Source of the DNA: Heterodera schachtii
Taxonomy: Eukaryota; Nematoda; Chromadorea; Rhabditida; Heteroderidae
Direction: 5' to 3'
Assembly (NCBI GenBank): GCA_023374025.1
Contig: SIJG01000043.1
Span: 254,821-318,820 of the forward strand
Length of the DNA: 64,000 nucleotides
This document shows, piece after piece, positions 23,801 through 34,300 of the stretch. A model generated the notes under the pieces. The model was not told the origin of the DNA, made no database searches, and saw only the letters and a list, made by a program, of their open reading frames with translations. Each line of letters starts with the position of its first letter. Position 1 is the first letter of the stretch. Made by a program: the position numbers and the translations under genes.

Positions 23801-24965
23801 CATTGATACAAAAATTACAATCCATTGATATTGTGTTACAATCCATTGATATTGAGTTAGAATTCATTGACATTTTTTTTGGAATTCATTGACATCTTTT
23901 TACAATTTATTGATAAAGAATTATAATTCATTGACATTGCATTTGCAAATCCATTGGTTTGAATTACAATTCATTATATCTTTTTACAATTTATTGACAT
24001 CTTTTCACAATTCATTGATATCTTTATACATTCATTGAATTTTTACAATTCATTGATAAAAAATTACATTCCTTGACATTGAATTACAATTCATTGACAT
24101 CTTTTTACAATTCATTGATAAAAAATTACAATCCATTGATATTGAGTTACAATTCATTGACATTGCGTTACAATCCATTGATATTGAGTTACAATTCATT
24201 GACATTTTATAGAATTCATTGACATCTTTTTACAATTCATTGACATCTTTTTACAATTCATTGATAAAGAATTATTTTCATTGACATTTTTTTTTGCAAT
24301 TCATTGACATCTTTTTACATTCATTGATATTGAGTTACAATTCATTGACATCTTTTTACATTCATTGATATTGAATTACAATTCATTGACATCTTTTTAC
24401 AATCCATTGATACAAAAATTACAATCCATTGATATTGTGTTACAATCCATTGATATTGAGTTAGAATTCATTGACATTTTTTTGGAATTCATTGACATCT
24501 TTTTACAATTTATTGATAAAGAATTATAATTCATTGACATTGCATTTGCAAATCCATTGGTTTGAATTACAATTCATTATATCTTTTTACAATTTATTGA
24601 CATCTTTTCACAATTCATTGATATCTTTATACATTCATTGAATTTTTATAATTCATTGATAAAAATTACATTCCTTGACATTGAATTACAATTCATTGAT
24701 AAAAAATTACAATCCATTGATATTGTGTTACAATCCATTGATATTGAGTTAGAATTATTGACATTTTTTTTAGAATTCATTGACATCTTTTTACAATTTA
24801 CATCTTTTTACAATTTATTGATAAAGAATTATTTTCATTGACATTTTTTTTTTGCAATTCATTGACATCTTTTTACATTCATTGATATTGAATTACAATT
24901 CATTGACAATTTTTTAGAATTCATTGATAAAGAATTAAAATCATTAACATTGAATTATAATTGAT
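20866..24965. repeat. 4.1-kb satellite with an 890-bp higher-order unit
   Basis: The basic monomer is about 20-21 bp (ACAATTCATTGACATCTTTTT and variants ATCCATTGATATTGTGTT, ATAAAGAATTATAATTC). Landmark GAATTTTTATAATTCATTG recurs at about 21077, 21368, 21967, 22255, 22858, 23150, 23748, 24040 and 24648. These alternate in spacing of about 290 and 600 bp, giving a higher-order period near 890 bp with more than four units. Stop-poor frames in it are not genes. Confidence 0.92.
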
Positions 24966-25120
24966 TGATATTTGATTTTCGTTTTTTACGCCTTTTCCAT
25001 TTTTTTTTCTCCTTTTTCACATTTTCTCATTGCATCATTTTCTCAGTTTAAATCAAAAATAAGCATTGTTTTTTAAATTATTTCGAATGCTTTTCTTCGT
25101 TTACCTTTCTATGTTATTAG

Positions 25121-25722
25121 TAGAGCCCGGATTTTGAGGCATATGCCTTTTTTTTTTTTTGCTAACTTGCTATGGCCTAATACGCATGAAAAACGAGTTT
25201 TTAACTTGGTTTGAAGCTTCTAGCTTGAACTTTTTGGTGCCTTTTTTTTGCCTTTTAAGCAATTTTGGTGCTTTATGCCGGGCACGTAATTTTGTGCCTT
25301 TTTCATGCCTTTTTCAGTATTTTTTTGAAGAAAAAAATGGAGAAAATTTTGCAATTTTTCTTCTCATATTTCTTACAATTTCCAAAAATTTTTCCCAGCG
25401 GCGCCTAACGGCACCGCCGGGCCCACAATATACCTTGGTTTTTGAAATTTTAACAACAAAAAGCCAGCAAAAAATTGTCATTTTTTGGTCCAAAACCACT
25501 AAAAATGCCTTCTTTTTCTCACCGGTGCTGAAAAAAAGATCTTTTGGAAAATTTTTTGTTAATATGACAAAAAAAAATTTGTCCAGTGTTGCTTTTTCTT
25601 GCCTTTTTCCAATTTTTCATGCCTTTTTTGACGTTTTTGTTCATTTTTATGCCTTTTTTCACATTTTTTGTGCATATTTTTGGTGCCTTTTTAAGAAAAT
25701 TTCGTGCCTAAAAGTCCGGTTA
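25121..25722. mobile_element. hAT-like MITE, about 600 bp
   Basis: Starts TAGAGCCCGGATTTTGAGGC and ends with the imperfect mirror GCCTAAAAGTCCGGTTA. The flanks GTTATTAG and (TA)ATTAG are similar but not identical. The interior repeats GCCTTTTTT words and has a GC hairpin at 25395-25420. Confidence 0.65.
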
Positions 25723-26004
25723 ATTAGTAAATGTAATTAATGGAAACAGCTGATTCGTTGAAGCTTTTTTCCTCTTACATTTTTGATCACCATTTGTCAT
25801 GGGTTCGGATCCGCTCGACATACAAACCAAATTCATAAGCCATAAAGATTTATTTTCTCAATTTTTTATTTATTTATTATAATAATTTACAAAATTGTGA
25901 TCAGAATGTCCTTTATTTTTATAAATTTGTACTGATTTCAAAAATCATTCAAAAATTTCTTTATTTTTTTATATTCTTCTGAAAATGTCCTTGTTTTTAA
26001 ATAG

Positions 26005-26050
26005 CCAATCACAGGCAACCGACAATTTGCAATTCTCGTCATCAATTCTT
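26005..26050 (+). promoter_or_regulatory. Conserved upstream block of the SHF genes
   Basis: CCAATCACAGGCAA, then TTTGCAATTCTCGTCATCAA, about 170 bp before the ATG at 26177. The same pair lies 148 bp before 19794 and 170 bp before 48625 (CCAATCATTGGCAA). A weaker form lies about 230 bp before 60785 (GCAATCACAGGAAA). It could be a promoter element with a CCAAT box, or simply co-duplicated flank. Confidence 0.5.
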
Positions 26051-26176
26051 TTTGTAATAATATTACAACTTTAAATAAGATGTCAATTTATTTTTTTTTG
26101 CCATTCATTTCCATTTAATATTTTTCTTAATTAATAAAAAAAACTTTAAAACAATTTTATAACAATTCGCAAAAGA

Positions 26177-26872
26177 ATGAAATTGTGCTTATTATTCTTT
26201 TTATTTATATTTTTGAGCTTCCAAATAAATAAAATTGGATCAGAAAAGAAAAAATTGGAGCAAAAATCATTTAAAGAAATATTTGGAGAAAAATGGGAAG
26301 AAAAAAGAAATGAAGAACAGAAAAAAAGAGAAATAATTGTAAAATTTAATAAGATAAAAGAAAAAATAAAACAAAAAGAAAGAAAATACACAAGAAAAGA
26401 ATTTGGAAAAATTGAAAGAAAAATAGCGAAAAAATTGGGCACAAATCGCCAATATATTTATGAATGGATTAAAGAATTGAATCTTCAAAAACGTAAATGC
26501 TACAAAACAATTAGTGATGAGCAAAAATTTGAAATTATTCAAAAATTCATTGAAATGACTGATAAATACAAAGAAAAAGGAAGAAAATATCTAAGAAAAG
26601 AATGGTACAAAATTTATGCCGAGATTTGTAAGGAAATCGGAGTTAGTCATTCAATAATTAAAAAATGGAGAAAACAATTTGGAATGAGTAAATTTTTAAC
26701 GGAGAAAGAAAAAATGGAGAAAATGAAAATTTATTGGCAAATAAAAAGAGAAAACCCTAAAAAGATTGACAAGGAAATTGGCAAAATGATGAAAATTACT
26801 AGTAGAACCATTGCATATTGGAAGAAAGAATTTGGGAAGAATTGTAATGCGAAATTAAACGGGCGAAACTAA
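26177..26872 (+). CDS. Secreted lysine-rich protein with three HTH-like repeats (SHF family), 231 aa
   Basis: Single-exon frame. Residues 1-24 are a clean signal peptide (basic start, LLFFLFIFLSF core); the mature part starts near SEKKK. Three similar modules follow. Module 1 (about 45-100) ends KIAKKLGTNRQYIYEWIKEL. Module 2 (about 107-168) has RKYLRKEWYKIYAEICKEIG and HSIIKKWRKQFG. Module 3 (about 171-220) has EKEKMEKMKIYWQIK, DKEIGKMMKITSRTIAYWKK. Each looks like a transposase- or homeodomain-type helix-turn-helix with a W in the recognition helix. A secretory signal on a nucleic-acid-binding fold is unusual; in a plant parasite it fits an effector acting in the host, but that is inference. 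Intact paralogue at 60785; dead or damaged ones at 19794, 45740 and 48625. Confidence 0.8.
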   Translation: MKLCLLFFLFIFLSFQINKIGSEKKKLEQKSFKEIFGEKWEEKRNEEQKKREIIVKFNKIKEKIKQKERKYTRKEFGKIERKIAKKLGTNRQYIYEWIKELNLQKRKCYKTISDEQKFEIIQKFIEMTDKYKEKGRKYLRKEWYKIYAEICKEIGVSHSIIKKWRKQFGMSKFLTEKEKMEKMKIYWQIKRENPKKIDKEIGKMMKITSRTIAYWKKEFGKNCNAKLNGRN

Positions 26873-27834
26873 GAAAATTCGAATAATTTGCGTAAAATTA
26901 TTTTTTTAGGAACTAAATAAATTCCATTTTAATTGAATAATAGGAGGCAATATTTAATTTTCTTTTATGTTGTCTTATTTTCCTTTGGTATTTAAAAAAA
27001 TATATTTTTTTATTCTTCACCTAAAAATATGTTTAATTAAATTTTAATAAATAAATCAGTGCAATTTGTGATGCCGGAAAGTGATAGGAATGTTGAGAAT
27101 TCGGATGTTTGTTAATGTTTTCCCAAAAAATATTAATTAATTCTTTTACCAAAATAAAAAAAATGCTTTTTTTTTATATTTTCGTTGTACCAACAGAAGC
27201 AGAAAGTCATATTGGAAATGTGATCAAAAATATTTTGGTGAGAAAGTTTTAAATTATATACATATGATGTGTTAAAATGACAAATTCAAATTAAAAAAAA
27301 AAACCAATCTAAACATTTTTTAATAATTGCTAAACCGTTTTAAAATATTTGCTTTTCCCCATGATTCAGTCAAATGGTCATACATATAATGTTTTAATTT
27401 TTCTACAGCAGTTTTTTGTCTTTTTCACAATTTAACTTCAATTTTGTCCACTATGTTTGTTCATCTTTTTGCTTTCCAATCTTTGCTTTTTGATTTATTT
27501 TGATTAATAATTTTATTTAATAATTCCATTTTCATTTATTTTAATTAATTGCGCTTTTTCTCATTGTAAACATCCATTAGTACTAATGTATTGTATAAAT
27601 GCGCTTTTTTGTACTTTTGCTAATCCTCCGAATTTGCATTTTCTTTTGAATTCCTAAAATAAATCATCACAAAAGCGATGGATTATTTTTTGTTGGAGCC
27701 CAAAAAACGATATAAAAATCAGATTAATTTAGCATTTCCAGAAGCATATTTTGTACATTAAATATTAATTCTCTTCAAATTTTGGTTAGAGAAAAAACTG
27801 AATCGAATAATCCGTCGAATTAATCCTAAAACAA
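26873..27834. other. No gene seen
   Basis: AT-rich 3' flank of the SHF gene. No repeat or exon is recognised. Confidence 0.4.
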
Positions 27835-28040
27835 AAAACCGATTCGAAACTTACCCAACAAACATAGTTTGAAGGTTCATCCACATCTTTTCTCAGGCAC
27901 ATCCAATTGCTTATTACCAAATCCTTTAAAAAAGCGTCTCCTCTTTTAAGCTTTCGATGATATCAAAATTATGTGTTTGATTTAAACAAAAACCTCCAAT
28001 AATACTCATCGAAAATCGTCCATTTTTTAAGCGGACTCGA
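27835..28040. repeat. Right arm of the large inverted repeat
   Basis: Reverse complement of 18677-18925 with some mismatches; ends AAGCGGACTCGAA, the mirror of the left start. Confidence 0.75.
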
Positions 28041-28330
28041 ACCTTGGGGAAATTTTGAGAAATTTAATCTAATTTTGAAAAATGGACGATCAAATATTCT
28101 TTCTCCATCCCATCTGTGTTTTTCACGGTCTCATGTCATGGAAAGCAATTAGTTTTGATCATTTCTCTCGGACGGTCAGCTGCAACTAATGACCATAATT
28201 AACACAGGACAGTAAGCGGCGGGTGATAAACGAACGGTGATCATATGAATTTCGAAATTTCGCTGATTTTTCTTTCTTCGATTAATTAATTCATTCTTTT
28301 TTTTTAATGTTTAAGAAGCCGATTCCTTCT

Positions 28331-28342
28331 CTAACAGATAGA
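28331..28342 (+). promoter_or_regulatory. Probable spliced-leader acceptor of the oxidase gene
   Basis: TTCTCTAACAG ends five bases before the ATG at 28343. This favours that start over the in-frame ATG at 28307, and the shorter form also gives the better signal peptide. Confidence 0.45.
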
Positions 28343-31300
28343 ATGATTGCTGCAAAATTTGGTCAATTTTTGCTTTCATTTTTCATCACTTTGCTTCCTT
28401 TGGCATTCCTCGCCAGCGGCTACAAATCGGCCGACGAATGTCCGGTCAAAGGATTCAACGGCAAATGCTTTGAGCGAAATGGTGGCAATGGCACGGAATA
28501 TGAAAATTGGTAAAAAAAAATGATTTAAATTCAAATAATCATCAGGGCTTTCTTTTTATGTAAATACATTTTTTTTCCTGGATTCTCCATAGCCTAATTA
28601 GTAGGAAAAATAATTTCTTTTTTTGTGTTTGCGAACAAAAGTTGCGACTTTTATTTGCATATTTTACATATTTCGGGATTTTTATTATATATTGGTATAT
28701 TTGGACTTTTTTTTATCATTTTTTTCTAAATTTTTTGAGAATTTATAAAAATTTCTTTTTTGAAAATGTACCCCAAAAAAATCGATTTTTCAAAAAAGAT
28801 ACCAAAAATTAATTTTTAAAATACTAAAATGAGATTCTAAGCATATGTAGGTCATTTTTATGGCATTTAGCGCCTAGTTCACACTTTGTGAAGAATTTTT
28901 ACAAAAATAAGTGGCACTGACGCGGAATATGAAAATTTGTAAAAAATGATTAAATTCAAAATTAATCATAAAAATATCGCGACCTTTTCTTAATTGCTCT
29001 CATTAGCCGGTCGGTTCCTTACCAAAAATGCATTTCGTCCGTCCATTTGCGTCCAAGCAGGTGTTACCAATACGCGTCCACGTCGATGAACTACGACCAG
29101 ATGAAGCCGAGCCTAATTCTGGTGGCCAGTTCAACAGCCGATGTCATCGCAGCCGTCCGCTTTGCCCGTGCCAAACGCGTCAACGTCGCGGTGCGCTCGG
29201 GCGGCCATCAGTTCAGCGGAGCGTCGTCCGCGAGCGGAAAAAACATCCAATTGGACGTCAGCCAAGCGTTCAGAGTGAGTGAAAGGGAAACGTGCGCAGC
29301 GCGTTTAAACATTGAGCTGATCGGAGCGCCAAAGGAGCAAATCGATTCAGCACCGCCGATGGCAAAACATAAAATGGCACAAATTCCATTTCATTTATGG
29401 CAAAGACCCCCTCTAAAATATGTCAATTGCATCCCTATAAAATTATGGTAAAACAAACATTCTTCATACTATAAAAAAAAAGGATTGAGAGAGTCTATTT
29501 GTGAAACCATAACAAATTGATTGAAAATTATTAATGATTTGTCAGTAGCATTTGGCCTATCACCGTCTAATGTACTGATGTAATGAGTGTAATTAGCTTC
29601 TAATTACTCAGAATGTGTCTGCCGGCGATTTTGCAGTATCAGAGCCCAACTGTAGCAATGGCAGCGTCGCTGTCCGTGTTGGCATCAGTTTCACACTGCT
29701 CGAGTTTTTTTTGATGATGACGGAGAAGGGGCTGTTCGTACCTGCCGGTATATGCGGGTATGAAAATTGGCAAGCATCGCTTCCGATGTTTTTCAAAAGC
29801 AAAACTGACGGGTGGGGGGTCGTTTTTGTACGAGCACAAGTTTTTGGCTATAACTTTTTTTTCTTTGCCAACCAAATCCAACAATGTTGGTATCATTCGA
29901 TAGTCATAAATGTCCTCTATTAGCCTGCAAAATTTCGAAAAATTTCGTTAAGGCTCAAAAGAGTTATGGCCAGAAGAATTAAAAAAAAACAGATTTTCGA
30001 AGAAATTTTGCCGTATTCTTTTTTGAACCTTAACGAAATTTTTCGAAATTTTGCAGGTTAATAGAGAACACTTAGGGCTATCGAATGATACCAAGATTGT
30101 TGGATTTGGTTGGCAAAGAAAAAAGTAATAGCCGAAAACTTGTGTTCGTACGAAAACGGTCTGGTCCGAAACTTGACGGAGTGAATACTTCAATTATGTA
30201 CGATCAGCTGCTGATGGTTGTTTGTTCTTTGTTTAATTGGCATGGAATGCCAATTCTTTGGCTAATTAGCAGAATTCACTAAATAAGCCACCAACACTTT
30301 ATGCCATTTGTCCCATTTTTGAATTCTTTTCATCCTCTACAGTAATGTCCATCTCGGTGGACACGTCCAAACCGGTGGGTACGGCGTGGCAATCCGCGCG
30401 TTCGGGTTGTTTGCCGACCATGTGCTTGCATTTGACATTATAACGGCAGACGGTGATTTTTCCCTTTTTTATGCCATTTATACCATTTTGGCACGACCAA
30501 TGAATGCTAGGAGAAGCATTGCGGGTGGAACGAGATTCGAATGATCGGCACAAACGTGACCTGTACTATGCCGTGCTCGGGGGCAGTCCGGGCAACTTTG
30601 GTACCAGAAAAGAAAAGAAATAACACCTAATTAAAGTCGGACAAATATTTCAATCAATTAGACCATACTAATTAGCATAATTAACGCTTCCCGTCGAACA
30701 GGCGTTCTGACACATATCACTCTTCAAGCTCACCGGGACAACGATCATCCCAATTCGCGCGCATTCCATGCAGCTTACACTGTTCGTTTCATTAGTACTA
30801 ATTGGAATTTGGTAATCGATGACAATTATTAAAATGCCAATTGACCGGCATCATATTAAAGCTTTTAATTGCTTTCTCAATGCATATCCATTTATTAATT
30901 ATACATATCCCCTGGTTCAGTACACTTATGCAAGTGCACAGAACGCACTCGGTCTGTTGCCTGAAGTGTCCGAGCTTGGCCAAGACTATGACTTGGTGTT
31001 CACGCTTGTTTCTGGCAACCAATCAATGCCGGATAATCCCTCGGTGCCAGTGCCACCGATACTCATCGTTTATGCGCAATGGTAATACAATTAATAGTGC
31101 TGCTCGAGACCGAAAATTTCCCGAGACTCGAGACCGAGAGTTGACCCCGAGACCGAAAACCCCGAGACCAAAAAAACTCGAGACTTTCCCGAGTGAAGAC
31201 TCGAGACTTTCCCGAGTGAAGACTCGAGACCGAGACTCTCGAGCATCACTAACAATTAACTGATTGATGTCCGTCCAACCCGTGCCAATTTCGTCAGGTC

Positions 31301-34300
31301 AAACATCGGTGGTCCGAGCCAACAATTCGATGCCAATGCCACCGATTGGTTCAAAGGCATTGAGGCCGCCTTCGAGCGGGGCGGCAGTGTTCGCGTAAGC
31401 GGCTATCCGCGCGCCATGGAATGGGATGTGACCACACCGTTGTCGCAAATGCATTTGAAATGGACTTTTCCCGCCATCCGCGAATATGCGATGCCGTACG
31501 AGAAGCGGCTTTACATCAGCAATTGGGACAGTGCCGAGCTACAGAAGCGTGGATGGTCTGATTGGATGGCGGACCAGCTGAACAAATTTGTTGTGGCCAG
31601 AAACGAGGTGGGAAAACCACAAGGGAAGGGGTTAAGGGCCATGGGACGAAAATTATTGGTAGAACGGCATGAAATTTAATTAGCATAGAAGACCAAGGAT
31701 TATTTATGCAATTGGGGTCGGCGTCGTTTTGATACGGGCCGTTTTCGTACGAGCACAAATTTTTGCCGATAACTTTTTTCTTTGCTAACGAAATCTAACA
31801 ATCTTGGTACCATTCGATAGCCCTAAGTGTGCTCTATTAGGGTGTAAAATTTCGAAAAAATTCTTTAAGGTTCAAAAAAGTTATGACCAGAAGAATTCAA
31901 AAAAACAGATTTTCAAACATTTTTTTCCATAACTTTATTGAACCATAAAGAGATTTTTCGAAATTTTACAGGCTAATAGAGGTCAGTTAGGGCTATCGAA
32001 TGATACCAAGATTTTGGATTTGGTTGGCAAATAAAAAAGTTATAGCCAAAAACTTGTGCTCGTACGAAAACGCCCCGTACGAAAATGGCCTGCTGGCTAG
32101 AGAAAGACAAAACAACTTTTTGTTAAGAAAAATATTGTTTCATCGGAGAACAACATTTAAGTTGTTATTTAATTATTAACAATATTCATTTTGCCAACAA
32201 CGTATAAAACAACTTATTTTTAAAATTTCGGTCCATTTTTGAAAATTTATTTCAGCGGGAAATATCACTTGGGAGAGAGATAAGGCAAAATGAGAGAGTG
32301 CCGAACTTTCAGTACTGGTCAGACAAAACATTTTTGATGAAGGAGGGTAGAGAAAATAATCCCAATAGAGACTGCATTGGGAAGAAAGTTCACGTCCCTT
32401 CTTCGCTGATTATTTTGGTAATAGACGCAGATTTTCTCATTATGTTTCTATTCTCTCTCTGTCTTAAATCTCTTCCCATAACACTCTCTTTTTAATTAAT
32501 TTTTCTTTGTTCTTCTTCATCAAAAATGTTTTGTCTGACCAGTACTGAAAGTTCAGCACTCTCTCATTTTGCCTTATCTCTCTCCCAAGTGATATTTCCC
32601 GCTGAAATAAATTTTCAAAAATGGACCGAAATTTTAAAAACAGCGTTGTTTTATAGGTTGTTGGCAAAATGAATATTGTTAATAATTAAATAACGGACTC
32701 GCTCAGTTGGGCCGTCACGGTTGGGCCGGCACGGTTGGGCCGGCACGTTTGGGCCGGCACGGTTGGGCCTCAGCACGTTTGGGCCCCGGCACGTTTGGGC
32801 CCCCAATAATTCAAAAAATTTAAAATTTCCAAAAAAAGTTTTATTGAAAGTAACAAATTTTTCATAAATAATATAAATATTAAAATAAAAGAAAACAAAA
32901 ATGATCAAGGATTCATCTGGTAATTGCGTGAAATACCTTTCATATACTCAATGTTACGGGGATGTCGGTTAACATAATTGTGATCATCGTTGTTGGGAAG
33001 GTCGACGTAATAATTTTGAACCTTTGCCAGAATTCGGGCATCGGCATCACGGTATTTTCTCGATTTTGGAGGCGGCTCAATTCCTTTGATAAATCTTGAG
33101 TAATCGGCATCAGTTGTCTTAAATGTGATGTTACTGATAAATAAACAATAAATTTAATCACTGTTTGGGCTTTTCGAAGAACGTCGATGAAGTTCCAAAG
33201 AGTAGGGTGACGACAATTGAAATGATACTGAAGTCTCTTGTGGGCAGCTTCCGCAAAATTGTTCGTTCTGTCGTCATTGCTCAGCGTTCTCTCGTAGACA
33301 TTCCAAGCTTCGGGTTTGAAACGCGGTTCCGTTCGCGAACCATCTGCGCGAGGACGACCCGTGTAGTTATTCATCAACCTGAATTCAGTAAATATTTGCA
33401 TGCTAATGACTGAAAAAAACAAACCATTCGAGCATTGGTTGCATTTCTGGCAAATTTCGGAACGCAACGTCCAATGCATTGACTGCTTCTGTGAGATCGC
33501 CAATTGGAACAAAAGCAATCGAAGTTAGCATTTTTGCTGACTCGGCAAAAATTGGATCCGTATTAAAACGCTTAAAATGAATAAAAGTTGAAATTATTGA
33601 ATTTAAAATTGATGACAACCTGCGTCAAATTTTGTTCTCCCAGTTTTTTCTTCATGTTACGCACAAAATGAAAAAAGCAAAAGTTGATGGCGCAATTGCC
33701 ATTGAACACATTTTGTATGGCAGCAAAGATTAAAATCCTTAAAAGAATTTAAATAACATAAAATAAGAAATATCCAAATTACCTTTGTCCATTTTCGTTC
33801 CCTTCCTCAAAATAAATTCCCGAATCGGCCATTAAAAAGCGTTCTTCCACACCGTTTTTTTCGTAAATCTGGTAACTTTGCGGTATCTGAAGTTGTTCAA
33901 GATTCATGGGCAGAGCTGGTGGCGCATTCACTTGATGTCTTGCTCGGTTTATCATCTAAGCGAAAGATCTTTTAACCAATTTACGTTTGAAAAGATTTAC
34001 CAAATTGGTTGCCTTTTTTGACGGCACTTCTGAAAGTGCAGGCGAACTAATGCTTTGAAGAGAAACCGCACGGATTACAGAGGGAGCTTCCATCGTCACA
34101 ACAGCACGCCTTTTGATGGCTGTCGTGACTTTTTGCGCAATGACGTGGCTTGGATTCCGTTCACATGTGTGTGCTGTCGCCATGCGGATGAATTCATCTC
34201 GAAGTGAAGTCCAAATCCGTCCTTTGCACTTGTCCACACCGCTGTTCTTGTACTCACATCGCCAAAATTTAATCATTCCATCGGCACTTGTGTTAGCAAA

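Noticed and set aside
22863..24841. Short open frames rich in Asn, Ser and Met (minus) or Leu, Ile and Asp (plus)
   Set aside because: They lie wholly in the 21-bp satellite; a 21-nt period gives 7-residue repeats by arithmetic.
18677..28040. Possibility of a viral-origin (Maverick-type) element
   Set aside because: The arms are inverted and far apart, but no polymerase, integrase, capsid or ATPase gene lies between them.
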